From Adiantum capillus-veneris (Eukaryota > Streptophyta > Polypodiopsida > Polypodiales > Pteridaceae), in assembly GCA_014529385.2 (NCBI GenBank), contig CM043944.1, positions 177,912,240 to 177,976,239 on the forward strand: a DNA stretch of 64,000 bases. The letters are read 5' to 3'. The notes beneath the pieces were generated by a model, which had not been told where the DNA came from, ran no database searches, and worked only from the letters and a program-made list of their open reading frames with translations. Below are positions 19,173 through 29,603 of this stretch, piece by piece. Position 1 is the first letter of the stretch; each line of letters starts with the position of its first letter. Made by a program: the position numbers and the translations under genes.

Positions 19173-20709
19173 AGATAAATGTGAGCTTGCCCAGTCTCAA
19201 TCTGTGTAACCCAAAAGAGAAAGAGATTGCATAGAATCTGATGTGAGTTGTCGTCGATAGACTAAACCAAAATCTGTGAGAAGGACATGCAAGATGTTGT
19301 CCAAGATAATTAGCAGCAAACAGAATATCAGGACGAGTGTTCATGCCAACAAACTGAAGACATCCAATCAAGATAGCATAAGGTTGATTTGTGACAAGTT
19401 GACCACCATTGTTAGAAGTGTTCTTCGTAGAGCTTGCAAGACAAGGTGTGTTGGCTGAATGTGCAGATTCCATACCAAATTTTTGAAGAGTATCTGCAAT
19501 GAACTTTGACTGTCGAAGGAATAAAATACCTTTTGTACGGTTCCGTTGGATTTGAATGCCAAGACACGAGTGAATTTCTCCAAGATCCACCATATCAAAT
19601 GCAGAAGACAATAACTTTTTCACTTGCTGAAGAAATCCCAAATCATTGGAAACAAGGATGGTATCATCCACATAAAGAGCAAGAATCACAAAACTGCTAC
19701 CTTGGCGTTTTATGTATAAGTTGGGGTCTGATGGGCAAGAGATGAATCCTTTAGAGGTGAGAAAAAGATCAAATTTTGTATACCAGGCTCGTGAAGCTTG
19801 TTTGAGACCATATAGTGCCTTATGGAGCTGAGCAACAAGGTCTTCTTTACCTGGAATAACAAACCCTTCTGGTTGTTCCATATAAATTTCCTCTTCCAAG
19901 TCACCATTAAGAAAAGCAGTTCGCACATCCATTTGATGAGCTTCTAAATCAAATTGAACAGCAAATGCCAATAAAACTCAAACACTTGTAGTACGAACAA
20001 CAGGTGAAAAAGTCTCTTGATAATCAACACCAGGTACTTGGGAGTAGCCTTTTGCAACTAAACGCGCCTTGAACTTGACGAAAGATCCATCTTCTTTTAC
20101 TTTTGTATTATACACCCACTTACATTTAATAGCTGTACGACCAAGAGGTAATTCAGTTAGTATCCATGTACCTTTAGAGATAAGAGAATCATACTTTGCT
20201 TCCATAGCCTCTTGCCATTGATCCTTTTGTGGTGAAGAGATAGCTTTATCATAAGTAACGGGATCTTCAGAAGTATAAAAAGCATTATCAGCAATATCGT
20301 GATCATAAACATGGCATGAGCCATGTTCAAAATCAATAAGCAGATCAACAAAAATATCAATATCATCATTGGAAACATTCGGAATGGATGGTTGTGAAGA
20401 GGAAAGTTGCTCTATAGGAAGAGTTTCATCTTCTGAAAGAAATGGAAAAGCCTGAAGCAATGATTTAGTATCATCAGAATAATCCATGGACCATGAGCCT
20501 CCCATAAGGTGTTCGTTAAAAGTAGCATCACGATTCACAATTACTTTCTTGGAGGAAGGGTCATAGAATTTGTAGCCTTTGGAAGTGTCAGAATATCCAA
20601 TAAAAATAACTTTAAGACCAGGAGCATCAAGCTTTGTTCGTATTTCTTTGGGAACATGTATAAGCAATACATCAAAAGGTTCGAAAATGAGATACAGAAG
20701 GAATGTCAC
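19159..20709 (-). pseudogene. Copia-1 integrase tail and reverse transcriptase
   Basis: The upstream half (20709-19978) covers the end of integrase (LKVIFIGYSDTSKGYKFYDP) and the RT start (WILTELPLGRTAIKCKWVYNTK). It stops at a TGA at about 19978 where copia-2 has CGA. The downstream half (from 19971) carries QMDVRTAFLNGDLEEEIYM, YGLKQASRAWY and the catalytic ALYVDDTILVS. After LGQHLACPS the frame is lost at the 50-bp deletion. The enzyme would copy element RNA into DNA. Confidence 0.9.
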
Positions 20710-21400
20710 TTGTCCATGCTGTGATGGGTATCTTACCAGAGGGTGCAGTAGTAGGAAGATGATTCTGAATAAATACTGCTGTCAAAGTAGCTTCAGCCCA
20801 GAAAACACGAGATAAGACAAAATGAATCAGCATACATCTTACAGCATTGAGAATAGTGCGATTCTTTCGTTCAGCAACACCGTTCTGTTGAGGCGAATAT
20901 GGAATGGTGTGTTCATGATGAATTCCACTGTCAGCACAATAACTCACAAACTCTCGAGATACATATTCTCCTCCATTGTCACTAGGAAGCTTCTTAAGTT
21001 GACGACCAGTTTGAAGTTCCGCAGCCTTGTGGAATTGTTTGAAAATAGATAAGGTTTCAGATTTTTGTCTAAGTAGAAATACAGTCGTATACCTTGAGAA
21101 ATCATCAATGAAAGTAATGAAGTAGCGATATTGTGATCTCGAAGAAGGTAGAGGTCCACATATATCAGTATGAACAAGATCCAATATGTCATGAGAATGA
21201 GTTGTATTTGAAAGAGGAAAGGGTTTACGATTGTGTTTCCCAAGAGCACAAAATTCACAAATTCCCATATGGGGATGGGCTTTAAGATCCATGCCATGAA
21301 CAAGATCACGATGTTGAAGATCAAGGAGTTTTGAAAAATCAGCATGAACAAAACGGTGATGCCATACTTTGCAATCATGATACCTGGAGCAGTGACAACA
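20672..21400 (-). pseudogene. Copia-1 integrase
   Basis: The zinc-binding part (H...H...CEFCALGK) precedes the catalytic core with the three acidic positions in HTDICGPLP, SDNGGEYVS and NGVAERKNRT. It reaches FWAEATLTAVFIQNHLP and ends out of frame at FRTF (20672). A one-base deletion near 21391 separates it from protease. The core itself is open for about 206 codons. Confidence 0.9.
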
Positions 21401-22161
21401 TTTGCTACAGCATCATTGAGAGAGATTTCAAACAAGTTACCGTTTTGAGAAGCAGTGGCTATAGTGTGTCCATCTTTCTCAACTCGGCATTTGGTATGAT
21501 CAAATCCAACAAACAGACCAAGATCAACAAGTCTAGCAACTGAAAGAAGATTACGTTGAAGATCTAGTACATGTAATACTCCTCGCAAAATTCGAGTGGA
21601 AGAAGATAAGGTGCCAAGATATAAATCTCCAATACCCTTTACTTGACAAGTAGTATCATCAGCAAGATAAACAACACGTTGAACTGGCAGTGGATGATAG
21701 TTATGAAGCCACTTAGACTGATATGTCATATTTTCTGTAGCACCAGAATCGACAATGAAATGTGATCCATCACGTACATGAAGTATTTTGTCTGGAGAAA
21801 CTGAACATAGGACGCAGCTTATTTCTGGTACAATGTTGTTTCGATGTTCAGTAGCATATGCTCTATTCCGATCTGTGTCGAATCGACGCTTATAGCACAT
21901 ATGAGTGGGATGATCAGATCGTCCACAATATTCACAAGAAGAAGAAGAAGCGTCTCTAGATAAACGTGGTTGTTTTGTGGTAATATTGTGTTCTTCATCA
22001 TATTGACTTGCCAAACAATCATCTTTAGTATGGCCATTTATGTTGCAGTAAGAACATTGCTTATTAGGAAATTCGAGACGAGAGAAAATATTAGCGCGAC
22101 GGCCACCTCTGCGGTTTCCTCGTTGAAATGGACGCCTTCGAGCATAAAAATCATGTTCCAT
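21391..22161 (-). pseudogene. Copia-1 nucleocapsid and protease
   Basis: It opens after a TAG at 22162-22164. Two zinc knuckles are complete: CSYCNINGHTKDDC and CEYCGRSDHPTHMC (each CX2CX4HX4C). The protease follows with FIVDSGATENMTYQ (active-site DSGA) and the C-terminal LRGVLHVLDLQRNLLSVARL. The frame is lost at the PR-IN junction, near 21391. Confidence 0.9.
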
Positions 22162-22869
22162 CTATTGTGACTCAGTCTCCTCTTGTGAAATCATAGCTGT
22201 ATCCTGACCAGCATTACGACGTTCTTGACGTTGAGAGTATTCAATTAAAGACATGCAGGCTTGGTCGAAATCAAGACCATCTTTATTAGAGAGAATAGTA
22301 ACAATGTTATCATAAGAAGAGTCCTTCACCGTATCATTTAGAAGTGTAATCAGTTGCTTTTGTGGAACAGGATCACCGGCAGCAGCAAGTTGATTAATAA
22401 TAGATATGAAAGATTCAATATGTCCCGGCATGGCAGTACCAACTTCATATTGTAACTTGCTAAGCAACCCTCTCAAATAAAGTATTTCTGTAACATATTT
22501 CTTCTGAAAGTTTGCAATAAGGTACTTCCATACGTCGTGGGAAGTAGGAAGTTCATACATATCAAGCAAAAGGGAATCAGTAAGAGTAGAAAGAATATAC
22601 CGACGAGCTGCTTTATCACGTTGTTGCCAATCTGTATAGGCAACATTCCAATCTTCAAATATAGGTCCTTCGGTGATAAGCACGTTATCATTATCCGTAT
22701 CAACAGGCTGAGGCGGACAAACACGATTTCCAAGAACAACATCGGAGAGTTCATCGCCTTCAAGAATTAACAACATCTTTGCTTTCCAGCCTGGAAATCC
22801 TTGACCTTGGAAAGGAGGAACAGAATGCTGGCCAGAAGGAAAGTCGTTGACGAGAATATTCATAGTCAT
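22162..22869 (-). pseudogene. Copia-1 gag N-terminal and capsid region
   Basis: The start at 22869 (MTMNILVNDF) is the natural one for the family. The 235-codon frame contains GWKAKMLLILEGDEL, then DWQQRDKAARRYILSTL, SHDVWKYLIANFQKKY and QLITLLNDTV, matching the UBN2/Retrotran-gag region of copia elements. It ends at a TAG that replaces a CAG seen in copia-2, so gag is separated from the zinc knuckles. Confidence 0.88.
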
Positions 22870-23594
22870 ATCTTGTTGCGAGAAGACCTATAAGATAAGA
22901 TCGCAGAATCTGCACACCATATATGGTGAAGGCCGCAGTTGAGAATGAGAGAGATATGAGGACTGCGTTCTGTCAACGATAAACGTAAGAAGGATGCTCA
23001 AGGAACGTCCAAAGATGTGAGAGACGTCACCCAAAAAGGCAGGGTAAAGGAGACGTTAATAATAAAAGAGTCCTCAAAATAGAGTGGCGTGAGACACAAG
23101 ATTGACGGCCACAATACGAATAGCAAAAAGCTAAATCTTCTCGAAAAAGTTAATGCCAAAATAATAAAAACGATCGTGGATGCTTCACGAAGAAAGCTGC
23201 ATCAAGCTCAATTGCAGTAAAAACAGCATAACTTTCTACTACGAACTCCGATTGACTCAAACCTAGAGCTCAAATCGAAGAGCTCGAGAAGACGAACAAG
23301 TTTTGGATGAAAAAAGTCATTGCGCTTTTCCCATTCCTCCAAATTTTGAGCAGAACACCCCGAAAAATTGAGATGAAGTTCAGGGTGTCATCAACAAGAA
23401 AACATAATCAATGATTAGATTGATTAGCAATAAACGCCACATAAAACACTAATCATATTCTTCTTAACACAAAACAACCACAGTTAACAAGAATCAACGC
23501 TCAAAAATAAAATTTGTATTAATTGATCTTACATGCGAATCGCATACACAGACTGTTTTGTCACCATGAATTGAATCGGCACGTGATCGTTACC
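22870..23594 (-). other. Copia-1 5' untranslated leader
   Basis: No coding frame. It is closely similar to 44390-45147 in copia-2, so it is an authentic part of the element. Confidence 0.8.
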
Positions 23595-23606
23595 GCTCTG
23601 ATACCA
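23595..23606 (-). other. Copia-1 primer-binding site
   Basis: The minus strand reads TGGTATCAGAGC, a perfect initiator-Met tRNA type PBS directly at the LTR end. Confidence 0.93.
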
Positions 23607-23749
23607 TGTTGAGATGTAGAGAGAAAGAGAGAGAGACGGGACAAGAGACACACCATGTACGCTCCCAAAGACTGATTCATATTGAGGACAAGATACAAAT
23701 ATATAGGTGAGACCAAGTTGAGTAGAGTGGGCCATATATAGCTCCAATA
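23607..23749 (-). repeat. Copia-1 5' LTR
   Basis: 143 bp, the same as both copia-2 LTRs apart from a few changes. On the plus strand it ends CCAATA instead of CCAACA, so the terminal dinucleotide is mutated. Confidence 0.9.
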
Positions 23750-24204
23750 AGCATGAGGTGCTTGTCATGATTACTGACTAAGGTGCTTAAGGTGTTTGTG
23801 GAAACCTTGCCCAAGCATGAGGTGCTTTTCATGATTAAATGACTAAGATGCTTGAAGTGTTCAATTCAAACAGGATCTCTCAAGAGGCATAAAAGATTAT
23901 GATGCTTAAATGACTAAGGTTCTTCAAGTGTTCAATTCAAACATGATCTCTCAAGAGGCACAAAAGATTCTCATACTTAAATGACTAAGGTGCTTCAAGT
24001 GTTCAATTCAAACATGATCTCTTAAGAAGCATAAAAGACACATGTCAAGGTCCTTTCCAGTTTACCCCCATGATGTGGTTGAATCCTATTGGATAGGCTT
24101 TAAAGGGGTCCAATGAGAATTTAGATGCATTAGAGAAATAATCAAGCTCTTTCTCTCAAGGACGAAAAAGAGGACACTTGTCCAAATGATATGCTTAAAT
24201 AATA

Positions 24205-24229
24205 CGAGAGAGAGAGAGAGAGAGAGAGA
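24205..24229. repeat. (AG)n microsatellite
   Basis: First of two AG tracts in the gypsy-1 3' LTR. In the 5' LTR there is a single short tract at this place. Confidence 0.9.
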
Positions 24230-24367
24230 TTGATTATTGTCCTCGGAGGTCAAATGACCTATGGGGCCAAATACACAAATTACAAAGGTAGCTCCATCAT
24301 ATGACTAGTACAACTCAATTGGTTGGTGTAAAGACTCGACGTGGTAGTACTAGCATTTAAGGGGGTC

Positions 24368-24371
<4 letters not shown>
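24230..24371 (+). mobile_element. Short insertion in the LTR (possible SINE fragment)
   Basis: About 140 bp between two (AG)n tracts, absent from the 5' LTR. The segment CAACTCAATTGGTTGGTG (about 24305-24325) resembles a tRNA-type box A (TAGCTCAGTTGGTTAGAG). No convincing box B was found. CATATGAC and GTCATATG occur near 24297 and 24365. A tRNA-derived SINE is possible, but so is random filler DNA. Confidence 0.3.

Positions 24372-24420
<49 letters not shown>
24372..24420. repeat. (AG)n microsatellite
   Basis: About 24 AG units following the short insertion. Confidence 0.95.
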
Positions 24421-24423
<3 letters not shown>

Positions 24424-25159
24424 CCAATCATGAGAGGGGGATATGCTCTCCAACAAACACATATATACACTCTCATTGTGTGAGGTGCAAAATGCAAGAG
24501 CTCCCTCTCCTTCTCCAAGCTTATTGAGAAGTTGAGAGCCTACACCAGCACTCTTGGCTATGGAATGAAAATCCAACCAAGAGGTATGCTTCAATGCTTA
24601 AGCTTTCCATCTTCTGCATCTTCATTACTATGCTATTATACTATGCTAAGCAAGAAGAGTGATGATAAGTGAGGAACTATTTCTTTGTCCTATAAATGAT
24701 TCTTCTTCCTCTTCCCTACCCTCATTCCCCGCTAGCTCTCTCCACCTTTGAAGGTGTTTGAGGCCTTGGATTGAGTCCAGGGATGGTTAATGCTTTTACA
24801 AAGTTTATGTTATGCTTGTGATATGGATGAATCTTTCCATCTTCATTACATCACCTAGATCACAAGGAACACAAAGATTGTATTGTACCAAGCCTCTCTT
24901 GATGGGAGAATCTATGATACAAAAGCCTATTGGATCGGGGACCCGCTCCATGTAAATCTAGTCCTCAAGTGTTGTCAAGTTCTCTAAACCCTCTCTCTCT
25001 TCCAAAAGTATTTTTCATGCCAGGTTAATTAAGTAGTATGGTTATGTTTCTACCGCTACTTAAGTTCACCCTCTATGTTCTCCAAGCAGTCTCACAAAAA
25101 TGCTCACTCTAATTCTCTTAATTCTGCTATTCTCAAAGTTCACAGACCATTCCATTACA

Positions 25160-25172
25160 CGGATAGGAAAAA

Positions 25173-25231
<59 letters not shown>

Positions 25232-25975
25232 CCAAAATCCTTATAGTTCTATTTACAAGGCTAGGTGAGCAAAAATATAGAGTTGTGGCTCCCATGCACT
25301 TGCCGCTTGGAGTCGCCTTTAAGTCCACCAACACTAGTTGCTAACCAAATTATCACAAATAGAGCAAGACCTTTTTCTCATAACCACCACCACCCACACC
25401 AAATGTGTATTTCTCTTTCTCTACTCATCACTCCAACCAAAACAAACTATTCCAGTAGCTACGACCTTGATATTTATTTTTTAATGCTATTTGTTTTTGT
25501 ATTGCATCCTATTGGCTAGCAACTTCATGAAATGTTACTCATTAGCACATAGCTTCATAAAATGTTTTTCATTAATGCATATAGCGTAGCATTACATTTA
25601 TTCAATTCTATTGCACATCAATCAATCTCACCAAGCACCCCCTAGAGGACCAAACCAACAAACTCAATTATAATTGGATGATGGTATCATCCTTGTTGCT
25701 ATTATTGCTTTATTACGACACATTCTTTGTAGAATTATTCAACCATGAAAGTATAATACATAGTCAATACAATAGTAGGGCATAGGAGAGCTCATCATGG
25801 AAAATGAAGGTAGATATAATCAGCATTTTCCCAAAAATAAAAAACAGAAAGAGACTCGGATAGAGACAAAGAATATGGAAATGATTATAACCCAAGGAAT
25901 CTCATACAAAACTATGGTTGCAAGCATGAATCTATTTGATGCAGATATTTCTAGTGATGACACAAATAGGCACAA

Positions 25976-26024
<49 letters not shown>

Positions 26025-27377
26025 CCAAATCTTGATGGGTTCTCTTTACAAGGCTACTATAATAAAGCAGTCTAACTCAGGGCATCGTGATGTAGAACTC
26101 ACTATGCATAGCCAGCCAGAGTAGTAGCAAGAAATATTTGGTAAGCCATCCACTTCAACCAAAGGTCAAATCTGCCCATATAATAACAATAACCAAGTAT
26201 TTTCATTTACAAGCTGAAATATTGCCTAATTAAAACAACCCATAATAACCTCGTTATAGTTGAAGCTTGTCTTGTTGTCGCATAGAACCATCTCCCTAGT
26301 ATCTATGATGATTGCTATCTTGGTTCTTAGAATGCAGATGCAACTATGCATGTAGTTATCTAATGAAAAATAGAAAAATTCCATCTAATCACTTTTTCCC
26401 TAGTCTTTTCCACGAGCCATTGGCACAAAAATGTACAATTATATCTACTACTACTAATGTAACATAATGTGAATTGTAATTTTTCTCCTTTGCGAGTATC
26501 TGTAGTATTGCACCATATGATAGTGACGTTGTTATTGCATATTTCTTGATACTGCATCATTTCCTTGCCCCTCTATGGAATATCTGCTATTGTTTTTATT
26601 ACTTCTTTATGGATACTAAACGATGCTCACTCTTATGCCAAAATTGGATATCCTAATAGTTGGTCATTAATCATCATATGTTTGTGCATTTCCTAAGGTT
26701 GGATAGCCTTTTGTAGGTTATCTTGTGATTATCAATATTGCGACTCTGTATCAAGTATAAGATCATTCTAACTATTGTCTAATCAAGCATCATGATTAGT
26801 TTTTCATTTAACTTATTATTTGACCTTACTACCACTTTGATCTAAGCTCAATATCTACTATTAAGATAATTCTAACTATTGTCTAAATCAAGCATCATGA
26901 TTGGTTTTTCATATTTAAGTTATTATTTGACCATACTACCACTTTGATACAAGCTCAATATCTACTATCTGCCCAATTTTGTAGACCATTTCCTCAATTT
27001 ATGTAACTCTTCCATTATCTTTTATTGGAACATGATGCCTCTCCCTAAACATATTCAGAGTTCTCATCGATTACCTTGGTTGATTTAACAAGAAATCATC
27101 TTTAGTACCTCTTTAGAAACACTTTTGCAAATAAAGATAAGTTGATTGGAATCATCACCAAACTTAGCATTCTTCATTTGATCACTACGTTCAAACGAGC
27201 GGGGAAATAATCTATGACAAGATTTGTCCATACCACTATAAGTTCTCTTATATATTTGTTTTTTCATTACAAAGTCATTTACCATATTCAGGAGCTGTGT
27301 GAGACAAAATACACGTGTCACTTGACATCTGCATTCGCTCTCTTCTTCCAGACCCCTTGAACGTGACAAAGAAGCAT
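25160..27377 (+). repeat. Repeat R copy 1, left part
   Basis: It is colinear with 58189-60372 at roughly 90-93% identity, including (CT)n tracts at 25176-25229 and 25980-26015 and their flanks GGATC(CT)n...AAATC. Both copies abut the same gypsy-1 LTR terminus (CCATTACA). Only short frames and no known domain. It is interrupted at 27377 by element C and resumes at 34967. It may be part of an old unrecognised transposon, or host intergenic DNA. Confidence 0.8.
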
Positions 27378-28106
27378 TGAGAGGCGGAAGTGAAAAAAAT
27401 AGACCCGGTGGCCTCTACACCAAGACTATGCACAATGGCCTGATCATGGGGAATACACAATAGGGGCACCACCTAGCAAGATATGCATCTAGGACGCATA
27501 CGTATACACGATGAAGCATGCATGGAAAACAATTTCAAGATCCACGCCCAAATGTGGAATGAGGTGGTCGGAGAATAAGGTGAGAGGAGTGGTGAGTGAG
27601 TGAGAATGGGCTCGCTACGCGTGCATGTAGTAAGGAAGATAACGAGGTTAGGGATACATGCAAGTATGCTCACTTCTCATACAAAAGGTGGCGAATCCGG
27701 ACACCTTAAGATGGAAGTAGCAAGATGATAGGAATATGAGATGGAGAGAGAGTGTATGTGTGTGGTGGCGAATCCGCACACCTTAACATAAGCAAAAAAA
27801 AAAGGCAAGGAATCAAGCATATACCATACTCACAATGAGATGTATCCAAAGCGACACAAAGTATGGCACCAAGATGGAGTGTGTTGATTGCTTGCAAAAG
27901 ATGAATACAATAGGTAGCGTATGGCTAGGAATATCATGAGTGTGTCCACCCTTCTTCTTCTTGAAATTGTGCCTTCAACCCTTAATTACAAGTGGTGTGG
28001 AGATGTGGTGCTCATCTTTTGTGCATGGTGATGGTGATGATGATGGTGTTGTGATTATGTGATTAGGGTTCATGCTACAAGCATGTAGCACAAGAGTGTG
28101 TATGGA

Positions 28107-28137
<31 letters not shown>

Positions 28138-29332
28138 TCTCTCCCCCAAGTGAGCTCTCATGGCCTCCTTATATAGGGAAGGAGGGAAGGATTTAGCAAT
28201 ATTTCTATTTGAGGTGAGTGTCCCACTTTGGTGACTAGGAAAATGGGGTGCATGTGACTGTGGCTCCCATCTTGTCTCCTCATTATTTAAAATACCAGAG
28301 TCAATAGAGAGAGAAAAAGAGAGAATGTAGGTAGGATGTAGGTAGGATGTAGAGGATAGGAAATATTTACAATAGTCTAGCTTTGGATAGACATAAGCTT
28401 ATTAGGGAGAGAATGTAGGTAGGATGTAGAGGATAGGAAATATTTACAATAGTCTAGCTTTGGATAGACATAAGCTTATTAGGGAGAGAAGAGAGGTAAG
28501 AAAATTATAAGAGAGGTTGTCGAAGGTGGATATTTGTTGATGAGGATGGATCCTCCAAAAATGGTGATAGAATTAATCTAGACTAGCCAAGACCTCATTA
28601 AAAGAGCCTTGTCTCTTGTAATCATGCTTGAAGACTTGTAGAACCATAGCCATTCTAGAAGGAAGAAAAGTGGGGATGGCCTTTGTCACCATTACACGAG
28701 AAACCTGGGGTCCACTACAAAAATCATATCTCCGTGTTCATAACTCCAAAAATTCTGAAAAAACTTGAGCTAAAAGTTGATATCACGAGCTACATCTTTC
28801 ATGTTGAACACTCCTTCAGATTCGGGGTTCTTCTTTACTTTAAAAAATCAGCCAAATAATGTATTATTTGTGGCTACAAAAGTCTTTTGGTGGTCCCCTT
28901 TGAGTGGACTTCTCTCTTGCCTTCAAGTGTAAGCTCCTTCATGTGTATGAAAACATGACCTAGAGTGTTGAAAAGATTGGCAATCATCTAGATGGAGGTA
29001 TTATTGAAATTTGAAAGTGGGGTTGAGGTTTGAAAATGAAAACTAGTGAATAAAATATTTGGTAGAGTGGAATAATATACATACATGAAAAAAATATATT
29101 AGAAAATACTAGAATATATATATTTAATATTTTTAAGGTCAAAAGAGAGATCAACAAAGAAAATTTATGCTACATCGTGATTGATTAGCATAAGTATTAT
29201 TTATTTAATAAAGGCTAAAACGTTAGTGAAAAAGGGAAGAAAAATTCAAAAGTAACTTATATAATTGGAAATATTTTTGGTAAAAGAGAAAAAAATATGG
29301 GGGGGTTCCCATGCATGGAAAAGCTTGCCTCA
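27378..29332 (-). repeat. Element C 3' LTR
   Basis: 1955 bp. It contains a (TG)n tract (28108-28136), a minus-strand TATA box (TATATAAGG, complement of 28167-28175), and an 80-bp tandem duplication (about 28325-28490, GTAGGTAGGATGTAGAGGAT unit) absent from the other LTR. It lacks about 60 bp present in the other LTR at 33590-33650. Confidence 0.88.
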
Positions 29333-29593
29333 TTAGCCCTCCCCCTAAGGCTAGAGGTATTCATGCCTCTAGCTCTGTTCTTGAGCATGTTGAAATAGAG
29401 TAGGATTTTTCCTTGGTGGCTGGTAGATCCTTGTAGGGAATAATGGATCCCTTGGAAAAGCTTGCCTCATTAGCCCTCCCCCTAAGGCTAGAGGTATTCA
29501 TGCCTCTAGCTCTGTTCTTGAGCATGTTGAAATAGAGTAGGATTTTTCCTTGGTGGCTGGTAGATCCTTGTAGGGAATAATGGATCCCTTGGA
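29317..29593. repeat. 137-bp tandem duplication across the LTR end and purine tract
   Basis: Two adjacent near-identical copies (29317-29453, 29454-29593), each with AAGCTTGCCTCA (the LTR terminus) and the pyrimidine run that is the purine tract on the minus strand. The element therefore has two purine tracts and a second partial LTR end inside it. Confidence 0.9.
29336..29349 (-). other. Element C polypurine tract
   Basis: The minus strand reads TTAGGGGGAGGGCTAA just before the LTR start TGAGGC. An identical second tract sits 137 bp further in, near 29473-29486. Confidence 0.8.
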
Positions 29594-29603
29594 AGCATGA
29601 GGC

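Larger units (their letters stand above)
18457..23749 (-). mobile_element. Copia-1: Ty1/copia retrotransposon in the gypsy-1 3' LTR
   Basis: Read on the minus strand: 5' LTR 23607-23749, PBS, gag, protease, integrase, RT, RNase H, purine tract, and a 30-bp remnant of the 3' LTR (18457-18486). The left end has been deleted together with about 55 bp of the host LTR, so no target duplication can be scored. It is the same family as copia-2 (39823-45302), and comparison of the two shows where each is broken. Confidence 0.9.
23750..25159 (+). repeat. Gypsy-1 3' LTR, second part
   Basis: It resumes at AGCATGAGGTGCTTGTC and ends CCATTACA. It follows the 5' LTR (3396-4504) with one extra repeat unit at 23930-24000 and about 190 bp of extra sequence at 24205-24420 between two (AG)n tracts. 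Confidence 0.88.
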
